Of a stretch of DNA of 64,000 bases, positions 10,387 to 19,475 are shown piece by piece. The stretch covers positions 25,331,122-25,395,121 of the forward strand of contig CM020618.1 in the NCBI GenBank assembly GCA_009829735.1. Direction: 5' to 3'. Source of the stretch: Pyropia yezoensis. Taxonomy: Eukaryota; Rhodophyta; Bangiophyceae; Bangiales; Bangiaceae. The notes under the pieces are model-generated. The model made no database searches, was not told the DNA's origin, and saw only the letters and a list, made by a program, of their open reading frames with translations. A program made the translations under genes and the position numbers. Position 1 is the first letter of the stretch. Every line of letters begins with the position of its first letter.

Positions 10387-12147
10387 ATGGCTACCCTCCC
10401 TGGCACGACGGTGCCCGAAGGGGTAGACCCCGCGTCCCTTGACGCATCCCTGGTCACCGCGGGGGACGGTGCCCAACCCGGCGTTCTCCCTACGGGTGAA
10501 GCAGACCTGGGCGTGACATCCGGTAGTGGACTGGAGTCTACAGGCGGCCAAGTACCCCCTGCTCCCGTTCCTCCGGCTGTTCCTCCTGTGGGAGCCACCC
10601 CGGGTTCAACGGTGTTTGAGTCCGCTCGCAGCAGACGTCTCCCTCCTGTCGGTTCTACTCTTCAACCTCCAGGGATAGCCCCTGGTGTGTTTACTCCTGG
10701 ACCCACACATGGCAGCTGGGTGTATACACCTCTTCCTGTGGGCACTAGCAGTGCCAGAGGCACCGCTATGACTGGTTCTACGGGTCTTCCTGAGACTTCA
10801 ACTCCTGGGACCGGCCAAGCTTTTCCTCCCCTTGCGTCCTATGAGGCGGGGAGCTCCAAGACCGGTGACCGGAGCAGCCGTAGGCGTCGGCGTCGTCGCC
10901 GCCGCTCTAGCACCAGCGAGACCAGTTCCTCCAGCTCTGAGGAGGGATATGACTGGGATGCATCTCCCGGTCCTACCCGGCGCAGGCTAGTCGAGTTCGA
11001 CTTCCCTGCCCACCAAGTGGGAGATGCCACCCTGAACAAGGTCACGTATTGGGGTAACTACCGGCTGGAGAACCAAGACCAAGGTTACACCCGGAAGATG
11101 GCCAAGAAGATGGCATCCCTGAACCGGCGAATGCAGCCGAGCTTTGGGGGACATCCTAAGTTTTCCGGGAAGAGACCGGCGCTTATCTTTGCCTTCCTGC
11201 GCCGGTTTGTCAAGGCATGCAATGACAACGATGTGTCCGAGGGCAAGGCTCTCTATCTCCTGGTTAACTTCATGACCGGAGAAGCGGAACAGCGGTTTGC
11301 ACAGGTTCTACCAGACTCTGCCGGGCACATTGTTGGACGTACCGTCGCGAGTTATCCGGAGGCGGTCAACTGGCTCCTGTCCAACTACGCAGACGCGGAC
11401 TCCCTGCGTAAGGCAGTCGGTAGGCTGAACCGGGCAACCATGGAGAGACAAGAGACTCCAGAGGCGTTCGCCCGTCGTGTCCGGGAGATGAGCGATGCTT
11501 GTGGCAACGTTTACCCTGAGGACAGGCTCAAGATGATCTTCTCGGAGGGGCTTCCTGAATATCTTCAAGTGGATGCGGAGAACTACAACCAGGAACATCA
11601 AGAACATACCTTCCAGCAGTTGATGGCCTACACCCAGGGCAAGCACCGGCAAGCCAAGGCCCTCCAGGCTCCTATGGTATCAACTCCCAAGCCGTTGTCG
11701 CGAGTTCGTCCCGGACCCGACAAGTATAAGGGAGGTGATAACCCTGTACCGGTACTCGCAGTTGGCGAGGCCTCACCCATGGAGTCAAGGGACAAGTGCG
11801 GCGGCTTCGTTTCTAAGGAGCAACCTTCCCTGGTCGCCCCCAAGCAGATCAGGAACCAGCGATTCCGGTCTTGCTGGCTCTGCCAGAAGGAGGATCATAT
11901 GTCCTACCAGTGCCCGACCATTCCCAAGGATCTCCAGGAGAAACTCAAGCGTCAAGGACTGGTGTTTGCAAAGGCGGTCAACTGGGCTGACCGGCGGGCA
12001 CCCTCCAAGATGGACAAGGCACAGGTACATGCCATCCGAGTGGCAACCTTACAGAGCATCACGGAGGCTCTGGCAAGGGAAGCTCCTACGGACTTTGACC
12101 TGGAGACCGAAACCTCTAAGGACTCCTCGGACCCGGGAAACGAGTAG
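10387..12147 (+). CDS. gag: Element B gag polyprotein (586 aa)
   Basis: The gene forms the virus-like particle. An N-terminal Pro/Gly/Ser-rich region (residues 1-160) leads into a nine-Arg tract (about 170) and a Ser-rich stretch. A helical capsid-like domain with FVKACNDNDVSEGKALYLL (about 275-295) follows, then a CCHC zinc knuckle (CWLCQKEDHMSYQC) near residue 500. The start is the first ATG after the leader (AACATGG context). The capsid part and the knuckle are homologous to element A gag. The last codons overlap the pol frame, and the stop TAG is at 12145-12147, just after a GGGAAAC heptamer that can shift ribosomes into pol. Confidence 0.9.
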   Translation: MATLPGTTVPEGVDPASLDASLVTAGDGAQPGVLPTGEADLGVTSGSGLESTGGQVPPAPVPPAVPPVGATPGSTVFESARSRRLPPVGSTLQPPGIAPGVFTPGPTHGSWVYTPLPVGTSSARGTAMTGSTGLPETSTPGTGQAFPPLASYEAGSSKTGDRSSRRRRRRRRRSSTSETSSSSSEEGYDWDASPGPTRRRLVEFDFPAHQVGDATLNKVTYWGNYRLENQDQGYTRKMAKKMASLNRRMQPSFGGHPKFSGKRPALIFAFLRRFVKACNDNDVSEGKALYLLVNFMTGEAEQRFAQVLPDSAGHIVGRTVASYPEAVNWLLSNYADADSLRKAVGRLNRATMERQETPEAFARRVREMSDACGNVYPEDRLKMIFSEGLPEYLQVDAENYNQEHQEHTFQQLMAYTQGKHRQAKALQAPMVSTPKPLSRVRPGPDKYKGGDNPVPVLAVGEASPMESRDKCGGFVSKEQPSLVAPKQIRNQRFRSCWLCQKEDHMSYQCPTIPKDLQEKLKRQGLVFAKAVNWADRRAPSKMDKAQVHAIRVATLQSITEALAREAPTDFDLETETSKDSSDPGNE

Positions 12148-15100
12148 GGCAGGCGCTCTCCCCAAGTGTCTTCCCGAATCTCCAACGGCAGGGTACTTCT
12201 ACCTGTTCTCCCCTTGCGTGCCGGGAGAAAGGACGGCAGTTACCTGCTCAACCGGTAGCCGCCTGGACACCCTGTTTGTTCAAGGGGACCTTGCTCGTCC
12301 TGCGTAAGGAAAACCTCAAGATTAATGCTCGTATGCGTGTGGGGGATAGCCTCCCCCAAGCTGTTACGCCGGTGGTCGACACGGGAGCCGGACCAAGCGT
12401 CATCACTGAGAACCTGTTACCTCCGGGCTGGCGTCGACATGCCTGGAGAGCGCCTACCAAGACCCGGATTGTAGACGCATCAGGTCAAACCCTACGACCG
12501 CTTGGCCGTCTTCCCGTCGCCATCTATGTCAACAATGAACCAATGCTTTTTCCCTTTCTAGTAGTCAAGACCTTATCAGTCCCCCTCATCCTAGGCTGGG
12601 ACTTCCAGAAGCAGCATGTCAAGAGCATCCTACCCGGAGAAGGAAAGGTGCAGTTCAACCATGGGTTTGTGTCACCAGTGCTGGAGCACCTGGACACCAA
12701 GGTTCGTGTGGCCAAGAACCAAAAGGAACGCATCCCACCCTCTACCTTGACCCTCATCAAACCGGTGCTCCTACCTCCTCGCTCGGAGACCAAGGTTCAA
12801 GTCACGACCCGGACTGCAGGTCAATGCCTGATCTACGGACGCAAGGAATTTCTGGCGAAACACCGATTATACCTAGCCCACGGACACCACAAGAAGGTGG
12901 AGAGGCACACCCCGTTCTCGGTGCTGATCGTCAACGTGAGCCGGAAGCCAATAACCCTCGCCAAGGGCACTCGAGTTGGTACAGCAGAGCCTTACCGGGG
13001 GTCCGCCCGCGCTATGAGCAAGGAAGACCTCTTCAACCTGCAACAAGAGCTGGCATCCAACTTGACGGCCTTAGACGTATCTCCGGAACAAGAGCAGGCT
13101 GGCCGTACTACTCCGAAGCCCGAACAAGCACCGCCCGGGATGCCGAAGGTCAACCAAGAAAACGTCCCTCTCGACTTGAAGGAGGCACTGGAGAAGCTTC
13201 TCCAGGAACATCGGCACCTGTGGTCCGGAGAGCTGGGCAAGATGGACGCCACCCTACACCGGATTCAACTCAAGCCAGATGCCAAACCAGTGCACATGCA
13301 CCCATACCGGGCTGGACCTCATCGCCGGGATGAGATTGAGAAGCAGGTTAACAAGATGCTCAAGATGGATGTTATCGAGCCGTCTGATGGCGAGTGGGCT
13401 TTCCCGGTGGTAGTCGTCCCGAAACCTGGCGGTCACTTCCGTTTCTGCGTTGACTACAGACGCCTGAACGAGATGACAGTCAAGGATGTATACCCGATAC
13501 CCCGGATGGATGATTGCCTCGACTTTCTTGGTGATGCCACCCTCTTCTCGACGCTGGATTGTAATGCCGGTTACTGGCAGATCCCTCTGGCTGACGAGGA
13601 CAAGGACAAGACTACCTTCACGTGCCACATGGGACTGTTCCGGTGCAAGCGTCTCCCTTTTGGTCTCACTAATGCTCCGGCAACCTTCCAGAGAGCCATC
13701 GACATCATCCTGTCGGGGCTAAGGTGGAGAACATGTTTGGTCTACCTGGACGACATCATTGTTTTCTCCAAGACCCCAGCGGAACACCTGGAGCACCTTC
13801 GAGAGGTCCTGGCCCTCCTGTCCAAGGCTGGAGTTACCCTCAAGGCCGAGAAGTGCCACCTGTTTGAGACTGAGGTGGAGTACCTGGGGCACGTGCTGAG
13901 TCCGGGGGAGCTCCGAGTCAATGAGAAGAACATCAAGGCCCTCCGGCATGCACGGCAACCTAAAACCCAGACGGAACTCAAGAGCTTCCTGGGTATGTGC
14001 AACGTCTACCGCCGGTTCGTACGGGACTACGCTCTGATTGCCCGGCCCTTGACCAAGCTTACTAGCAAGAAGCTTCCAGCACAACTCCCGGTGTTCGACG
14101 AGAAGCAGACAGCAGCCTTCGAAGAGCTCAAGAAGCGCCTGACCACCACTCCAGTACTGGCGTTACCCAAGCGGGAGGGCCAGTTTGTTCTGGAGACTGA
14201 TGCCTGTGGCGTCCAGGTGGGGTGCTCACTACTCCAGCAGCAACCTGATGGGCACTTCCTCCCGATAGGCTACTACAGTCGCGTCTTGACTCCAGCCGAG
14301 AAGAACTATTCGACGACCGAGCGCGAGTGCTTGGCGGTCGTCTGGGCTTGCTTCCTGTTACGTCCATATCTTGAAGGACAAGAGTTCCTCATCCGGACGG
14401 ACCACGCCAGTCTAAGGTGGCTGCTATGCATGGACAGCAGTCAAGGAAGGGTCGCCCGGTGGCGCCTACGCCTTTCGGAGTTCAAGTACAAGGTGTGCAC
14501 CAGAGCAGGGAGGGAGCACCACTGCGCCGACACCATGTCCAGGCTGGAGACTCCTGCAGCCGATACCGGTCCTATCCCGGAGGAAATACCTTGCTTTATC
14601 CTCCCGAATGTCGGACGTGGCTGGCACGCTCCCCTGTACGAGACACCTGAAGCTCATCAACCGGTAACCATTCACCGGATGCTGGAGGCACAATTGACGG
14701 ACCCTCAATGCTTGGAGCTTCGCCACCAAATGGACCTGAACCGGAACAGTCGCTTCTCCGAGTCTACAGACGGACTCCTAGTACGGGTGTCACCCTTCGA
14801 TGGGGCAACTCAAGTCTACGTACCCCGGAGCCTACGGACTGACATCCTACGCCTGGAGCACTCGTCTCCCCAGGCCGGACATCCTGGTATCAATCGGATG
14901 TATGCTTCCATGAGACGACACTATTACTGGGAAACCATGGCCAGTGACGTCCATAAGTGCCTGGAGGCTTGTATTTCTTGTGCAAGGAACCGGTTGTCCC
15001 AGAGGAAGAAGACTTCTAAGCTACGCCTATTCCCTGCGGCGGAGCCCTTTGCAAGCTTAAGCATGGACATCCTGGGGCCCCTACCTGAGACCTCCAGTGG

Positions 15101-16235
15101 CAACATATACCTACTCATCATTTGTGACCGGTTCTCCAAGTTCACTCGAGCAATCCCGTTGAGAACCATCACGGCTCTGGATGTCACGTCGGCCTTCTGC
15201 GAGTACTGGATAGCTGCCTACGGCCCTCCAGACTCCGTCTTAACCGACAACGGTCCCCAGTTTGCATCCCTGTTCTTCCAAGGAGTCTGTGACCTGATGG
15301 GCATCAAGAACTTGTACACCACGACGTACCACCCTCAAACGAACGGCCAGGTGGAACGATTCAACCGGACCCTAGTGGACATGCTACGGCACTACGTGGA
15401 GGAGCACCAAGAAGACTGGGACGAGCTCCTGGCTGTCCTCACTCTAGCCTACAACTCCCGAGTTCACCGGACAACGGGAGTCGCTCCACTCGACTTTGTC
15501 ACCCCGAGGCGGCTGACCAACTTCTCCCTGGAAAGAATACCGGATGGTCTCCAGCCTGCACTGAAGTCAGGTCCCAAGGCAAAGGATGAGTTCCTGGAAC
15601 AACTAAAGCTCCTGCTCCCAAGAGTCAAGGAGTCAATTTCAAAGACCCAGGAGCGATACAAGCGGGACTATGACAAGGGTGTCCGGGAAAAGAACAAGGA
15701 ACTGGGTGGTGGCGACTGGGTTTTTGTGGACAACCATAGCAAGACCCGGGGGAAGCTGGACTCTAAGACGGATGGACCTTATGAGATTCTCAATACGGAT
15801 GGCTGGACCTTCCTTCTAGACGTGGATGGCTCTCCGTACCGGGTGAGCAGCGACCATGTCACCCGAGCTCCACCGCCAAGCCAACGGGACTTGACCCGGC
15901 GTAAGCGGACTGCGATACCCTGGTTATCCCAAGAAGAAGGTCGGGAATTTGTCTACGTCAAGTTTGTCGACCATGCCTGGAGAGATGGACGCCTGTACCT
16001 GCGAGTACGCTGGTTCGGTTTCAACCCGGCAGATGATACATGGGAACCCTCAAACCGGCTACCCATCGCGGACGTCTGTGCCTACACGCGACGGAACGGG
16101 ATCGAGGGCACTCCAGTGGCCAGAGCCGGCAAGATTCTGGAGTCGGACACGGAGGAGGACCAAGAGGACGGGGCCAACCAAGACCCTCGGGACGAGACGA
16201 GCTCACCCGCAACGGATGCGGAACAAGAGGATTGA
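12120..16235 (+). CDS. pol: Element B pol: protease, RT, RNase H, integrase, chromodomain
   Basis: The polyprotein is probably made as a gag-pol fusion by -1 frameshift. Domains in order: aspartic protease (VVDTGAG, near 12375); RT with TLDCNAGYWQIP and VYLDD (about 13740-13754); RNase H with ETDAC; integrase zinc finger with HSSPQAGH and CISC; integrase core with MDILGPL (Asp codon 15066), LTDNGPQF (15246) and NGQVERF (Glu 15354), giving the D-x35-E spacing; chromodomain-like RWFGFNPADDTWEP near the end. An acidic tail follows. There is no ATG at the frame opening; a TTG at 12276 would be the first conventional alternative start but is unnecessary with frameshifting. All catalytic residues are present, so the element may be active. 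Confidence 0.93.
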   Translation, partial: GLLGPGKRVGQALSPSVFPNLQRQGTSTCSPLACREKGRQLPAQPVAAWTPCLFKGTLLVLRKENLKINARMRVGDSLPQAVTPVVDTGAGPSVITENLLPPGWRRHAWRAPTKTRIVDASGQTLRPLGRLPVAIYVNNEPMLFPFLVVKTLSVPLILGWDFQKQHVKSILPGEGKVQFNHGFVSPVLEHLDTKVRVAKNQKERIPPSTLTLIKPVLLPPRSETKVQVTTRTAGQCLIYGRKEFLAKHRLYLAHGHHKKVERHTPFSVLIVNVSRKPITLAKGTRVGTAEPYRGSARAMSKEDLFNLQQELASNLTALDVSPEQEQAGRTTPKPEQAPPGMPKVNQENVPLDLKEALEKLLQEHRHLWSGELGKMDATLHRIQLKPDAKPVHMHPYRAGPHRRDEIEKQVNKMLKMDVIEPSDGEWAFPVVVVPKPGGHFRFCVDYRRLNEMTVKDVYPIPRMDDCLDFLGDATLFSTLDCNAGYWQIPLADEDKDKTTFTCHMGLFRCKRLPFGLTNAPATFQRAIDIILSGLRWRTCLVYLDDIIVFSKTPAEHLEHLREVLALLSKAGVTLKAEKCHLFETEVEYLGHVLSPGELRVNEKNIKALRHARQPKTQTELKSFLGMCNVYRRFVRDYALIARPLTKLTSKKLPAQLPVFDEKQTAAFEELKKRLTTTPVLALPKREGQFVLETDACGVQVGCSLLQQQPDGHFLPIGYYSRVLTPAEKNYSTTERECLAVVWACFLLRPYLEGQEFLIRTDHASLRWLLCMDSSQGRVARWRLRLSEFKYKVCTRAGREHHCADTMSRLETPAADTGPIPEEIPCFILPNVGRGWHAPLYETPEAHQPVTIHRMLEAQLTDPQCLELRHQMDLNRNSRFSESTDGLLVRVSPFDGATQVYVPRSLRTDILRLEHSSPQAGHPGINRMYASMRRHYYWETMASDVHKCLEACISCARNRLSQRKKTSKLRLFPAAEPFASLSMDILGPLPETSSGNIYLLIICDRFSKFTRAIPLRTITALDVTSAFCEYWIAAYGPPDSVLTDNGPQFASLFFQGVCDLMGIKNLYTTTYHPQTNGQVERFNRTLVDMLRHYVEEHQEDWDELLAVLTLAYNSRVHRTTGVAPLDFVTPRRLTNFSLERIPDGLQPALKSGPKAKDEFLEQLKLLLPRVKESISKTQERYKRDYDKGVREKNKELGGGDWVFVDNHSKTRGKLDSKTDGPYEILNTDGWTFLLDVDGSPYRVSSDHVTRAPPPSQRDLTRRKRTAIPWLSQEEGREFVYVKFVDHAWRDGRLYLRVRWFGFNPADDTWEPSNRLPIADVCAYTRRNGIEGTPVARAGKILESDTEEDQEDGANQDPRDETSSPATDAEQED
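12135..12141 (+). promoter_or_regulatory. Putative -1 ribosomal frameshift site GGGAAAC
   Basis: Read in gag phase this is G GGA AAC, a canonical X-XXY-YYZ slippery heptamer, followed by GAG and the gag stop. The pol frame is -1 relative to gag. It opens only at 12120, after a TAA at 12117-12119, and stays open to the end of pol, so slippage must occur within 28 bases and this heptamer is the obvious site. The same heptamer is used at gag-pro/pol junctions of some retroviruses. A downstream stimulatory fold was not worked out. Confidence 0.75.
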
Positions 16236-16380
16236 GAAGAAGGGAACGGGTATATCAAGGATAACACGCAACGCAAGCATGGAACAATCAAGGAAAACAA
16301 GCACCCGCTCGAGCAACCCTTCTCTCCGCCTCTTCCCTCCTCGCTTCTCCCAAGACCCTCACCCTCCTTGCCTCCAACTA

Positions 16381-18498
16381 CTACTCCCGGCGCGGACGCT
16401 GAGCCGCGGGAGTGTCCTCCGGCGCTGCCTCCGCGGTACGACGGGAACCGGAGGAAGACGGGATGACGTAGTGCGGTGGACGCGGCGCATCCCGGTATGA
16501 CGCCATCGGAGTAGTACCAGTAGTTGCCGGTGGCTCCCGCTCATCCAGATATGTCCGTCGGCGCCGCTGGAAGCCCGTGAAGGTCTCTGACCACTGCTGG
16601 GCCAGGCCATGCCGCGTCAAAGTCGCCAGAAGTTCGCCAACCACCGGGTTGTTCGACATCTGGCCGCTGTCCGCGCAAGCAAACACCCGGTCGACCACGT
16701 CGTTCAAGACGCTGGCATAAGTACCCAGCACCAGAGAGGACCCGACGCCTTCAACCTGCACCGGAAGACGACCCAGCTGGTCTTCAATCATGCCGACGTC
16801 GTACTGGTCGCATGTTGGACCACCTTGGTTCAGGTACCAGTCAGGCACCCGGAAGCGGGTAAGGCGCAGAGTCGGCGCCGGAATCTCGAACCGGCCCGAG
16901 GATGACACTACCGGACGGTCCACAACGGCCCCCGAGACCGGAGTACCCAACTCCAGCGGAGGCACAGCGCCGCCGGCGTTGGAAGAAGGCGTCCGGGGTA
17001 GAGCGACCGGAGTAATCGGCGACCGCACGGCCACTCCCAGACTCGCCGCAGACAAGCGCGGTGCCGGAGGAGCTTGAAGTACCGGCACAGCAGGAACAGG
17101 GCGCGGACGCGCCGGTGACGGTTCAGGCGAGGCAACCGGGGCGACAGGGGCAACAGGAGGAAGCGGAGCCGCCGCAGACGCCCGACCGACCGCCGCGGCC
17201 CATCCCGACTCCTGCACCGGCGGCCCAACTGGCAGAAGATCAAGGGCGGCCGGAGCAGGAAAGCTACCTAGCTGCGGCCACGCCGGAAGCGGCGTCGCCA
17301 GCTGCACCTTGGCCGGAGAAGACTGGTAGACCACCTGCGCCCAACCGAAGCCATCCCGACGCGGGCGGTTCTGGTCGGCAATCGCGTTCAAGAAGTTCCG
17401 GTCATGCACCGGCACCAGACGCCGGAAGTCGATCATCGCCTGGAAGAGCTCCTTGTACTCCTCGTCCTGGCTGCACAGGAAGTCGACGGTCAACTTGTCG
17501 ACAATCCAGACCATCAGGAGGTCAGGGAGAAACCAAAGCCGGTTGGACACCAAGACCTCATGAAGCCAGTGGTTGGCCGCCAAGACTGTCATCTCGGACG
17601 TGTACATCATGTACGGGATTGAGTGGAAGAAGCCCTTGATCGACGCCTGAGTCAAGGCGTCCAAGAAGTACCAGGTGCAAGGGATGCTGGAAGGAGCAAA
17701 CCCGACCGGGATCTCGACTTCCTGCTGCTGCGGGATGACCTTGGGGTAGTATGCCGCCCGGTTAGCCTTGTCCAGCTTCCAGAACTCCTGGTGGTTGCAG
17801 CTCACAAGGAAGTCACGCTGACGCCCGCGTCGCTCACCCTGCTCCCGTGCCGGCGACAACTTGGAGTATTTCCGGGTCAAGAAAGGCGGCTCCAGAGCGA
17901 CCATGCTCGGACGGGGGTCGCAGTTCAAGCTTCCCGACCCCTTGAGCGCCTCATCCCAGACCTTGAGCGCCCGGTAGACGTACCCTTCCTCCTCCGGCCA
18001 CCGGAGAACGGACGCGGACACGCGACGCTCGGTCAAGGGTAGATCCAGTACCAGCGCGAAGGGGAGATCCTCCAGACGAGCAACCCAAGAGGAACCCGAG
18101 AAGCTCTGGGAGCGGTCTTGTGCCAGGCGCATCTGGTCCGCCGTGTGAAGACGTGCCTTGTCCATCTCGGTCAAGACCCCGCGCTGGAGTTCCTTGCGCC
18201 AGAGGTCCATGCAATCCTGCTGGCACTGGGCCGCGCCGGCGTTGCCGACCACCGTGGAGTAACGCCGGGCCGCCAGAGGGTCCTGCCCAAGAAGCATCTC
18301 CGGGAGACCCTCCGGGGGGGCCTCGACCGGGTGCATCGCGGAAGCCGGGGGAACTCGATCCGTCCCCGCCGTGGCGACCGGCGCCGGCACCGACATCCGA
18401 GGAACCGGAGGCAGGAGAGGGGCACGACGACCCGAGTTCTCCTCCGCAACACTCGCCGCCGGAACCACGGGCCCAGCTTGGATCTCGGAACTGGACAT
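16381..18498 (-). CDS. Element B antisense ORF, conserved protein of unknown function (705 aa)
   Basis: It is convergent with pol, 145 bp from the pol stop, and starts with ATG 18496-18498, about 184 bp inside the 3' LTR. The N-terminus is Pro/Ala-rich. A helical core includes AAYYPKVIPQQQEVEIPVGF and VLAANHWLHEVL. A long Pro/Ala/Val linker, a second helical domain (near NDVVDRVFACADSG) and a basic Arg-rich C-terminus follow. The core blocks and the overall layout match the antisense ORF of element A despite low identity. The ORF is undamaged. Transcription would have to start in or near the 3' LTR reading leftwards. Antisense extra ORFs are known in some plant Ty3/gypsy elements; I recognise no family for this protein. 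Confidence 0.75.
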   Translation of the reverse strand: MSSSEIQAGPVVPAASVAEENSGRRAPLLPPVPRMSVPAPVATAGTDRVPPASAMHPVEAPPEGLPEMLLGQDPLAARRYSTVVGNAGAAQCQQDCMDLWRKELQRGVLTEMDKARLHTADQMRLAQDRSQSFSGSSWVARLEDLPFALVLDLPLTERRVSASVLRWPEEEGYVYRALKVWDEALKGSGSLNCDPRPSMVALEPPFLTRKYSKLSPAREQGERRGRQRDFLVSCNHQEFWKLDKANRAAYYPKVIPQQQEVEIPVGFAPSSIPCTWYFLDALTQASIKGFFHSIPYMMYTSEMTVLAANHWLHEVLVSNRLWFLPDLLMVWIVDKLTVDFLCSQDEEYKELFQAMIDFRRLVPVHDRNFLNAIADQNRPRRDGFGWAQVVYQSSPAKVQLATPLPAWPQLGSFPAPAALDLLPVGPPVQESGWAAAVGRASAAAPLPPVAPVAPVASPEPSPARPRPVPAVPVLQAPPAPRLSAASLGVAVRSPITPVALPRTPSSNAGGAVPPLELGTPVSGAVVDRPVVSSSGRFEIPAPTLRLTRFRVPDWYLNQGGPTCDQYDVGMIEDQLGRLPVQVEGVGSSLVLGTYASVLNDVVDRVFACADSGQMSNNPVVGELLATLTRHGLAQQWSETFTGFQRRRRTYLDEREPPATTGTTPMASYRDAPRPPHYVIPSSSGSRRTAEAAPEDTPAAQRPRRE

Positions 18499-18667
18499 AC
18501 CGTCCAGACTCCGGGGAACGAGAGGGCCAAGGTGAAGGAGCGGAGGGGGGGGGCAGAATCGGGGCAGGTGATCGTGACCGGGTGAAGACGCTCGACCTCG
18601 GCACCGGTGTGGACGTGCTCGAGGCTGTGCACGGTGGCACCTGGTTCGGCCCGAGGACGTGCCGGAC

Positions 18668-18681
18668 TAGGGAGGGAGCTA
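18668..18681 (+). promoter_or_regulatory. Element B polypurine tract
   Basis: TAGGGAGGGAGCTA abuts the 3' LTR start TGTAG at 18682. Its purine-rich core AGGGAGGGAG fits the plus-strand primer of reverse transcription. Confidence 0.7.
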
Positions 18682-19254
18682 TGTAGCATCCCTGGCCCCG
18701 ACTTGGCGCCGACCCGGGACTGCAACCAGAGGGCACCAGGTGCCAGAACACGCCCGCCGTGTGGCGATGGTTGGCGGCCGTGGCCCGTGCCCGGCACTGG
18801 GATGCGGTGGACTACGCTATCCACACGCGAGAGAGGGATTTCTGATGTGTTTTTGCATATTTGTGAGGGACTTGATTTGAGAGAATTTGAGTGTGAGATT
18901 AGTGAGTGGGAATAGAATTAGTAGTGATAGTGGCCCCCGACCTGACGAGGTTAGACTCGGGTCGGGGCCACTCGGGGTTATGGGGGGGGCTACCGGGCCA
19001 ACGTGCCGGGGTTCCCCCAGATGCACGTTAAGAGGGACAGCGAGGCGCCCTCGGCCCGCGCCCTCAGGGAAAAAGACAACTGCGCGTTTGCTTTCCTCTT
19101 CCCCGTGTGCACTACCGTGCGTATCTGTTTGCTCTGCGAGCAGGCACGTGAGGCAACAGGCATACCATTCTCGTAGTTCCCCTTTCTGCGTTACCTGTCC
19201 CTTTCCCCCGAGGGATATTGACACGTGTCTGAGAGGATCGAGTTTTATACCACA
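18682..19254 (+). repeat. Element B 3' LTR (573 bp)
   Basis: Same length and, by eye, same sequence as 9605-10177, including the internal hairpin. It is followed by the ACAGC target duplication. Confidence 0.95.
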
Positions 19255-19259
19255 ACAGC
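19255..19259. repeat. Element B target-site duplication, right
   Basis: ACAGC, a copy of 9600-9604. Confidence 0.95.
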
Positions 19260-19460
19260 GGCTTCTGCGCGTTGTGGCGACCGCGGTGTTCGTATATGTA
19301 CGTCTCCAACCAGGAGATGACTTCTAGCACCAGCGGCTTGTCTGGGAGGTGCGCTGACAACGCCATCATTGTGGCACAGTCGAAGAACAAGCAGCTGTTT
19401 GGGAACCTGGTGAACTGCCTTTCTCAGGCTGTGGGGCACTCTTACTGGGACCCTCAGTAA
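19260..19460 (+). pseudogene. Crinkler/RHS-like gene, 3' end after element B
   Basis: The reading frame interrupted at 9604 continues here in phase once the element and one copy of ACAGC are left out. It encodes about 66 residues, with QSKNKQLFGNLVNCL near the end, and stops at TAA 19458-19460. That the frame is kept and ends properly confirms the gene was coding before the insertion. Confidence 0.6.
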
Positions 19461-19475
19461 CACGGCGGGGAGGTT

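Larger units (their letters stand above)
9605..19254 (+). mobile_element. Element B: complete Ty3/gypsy chromovirus-like LTR retrotransposon (9650 bp)
   Basis: All parts are present: two 573-bp LTRs (TGTAG...CCACA) identical as far as read by eye, a 5-bp ACAGC target duplication, a primer-binding-site candidate, gag, a -1 frameshift signal, intact pol with all catalytic motifs, a long antisense ORF and a polypurine tract. No stop or frameshift breaks gag, pol or the antisense ORF. Identical LTRs mean a very recent insertion. It sits inside the Crinkler/RHS-like gene in the same orientation as that gene. Confidence 0.95.
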
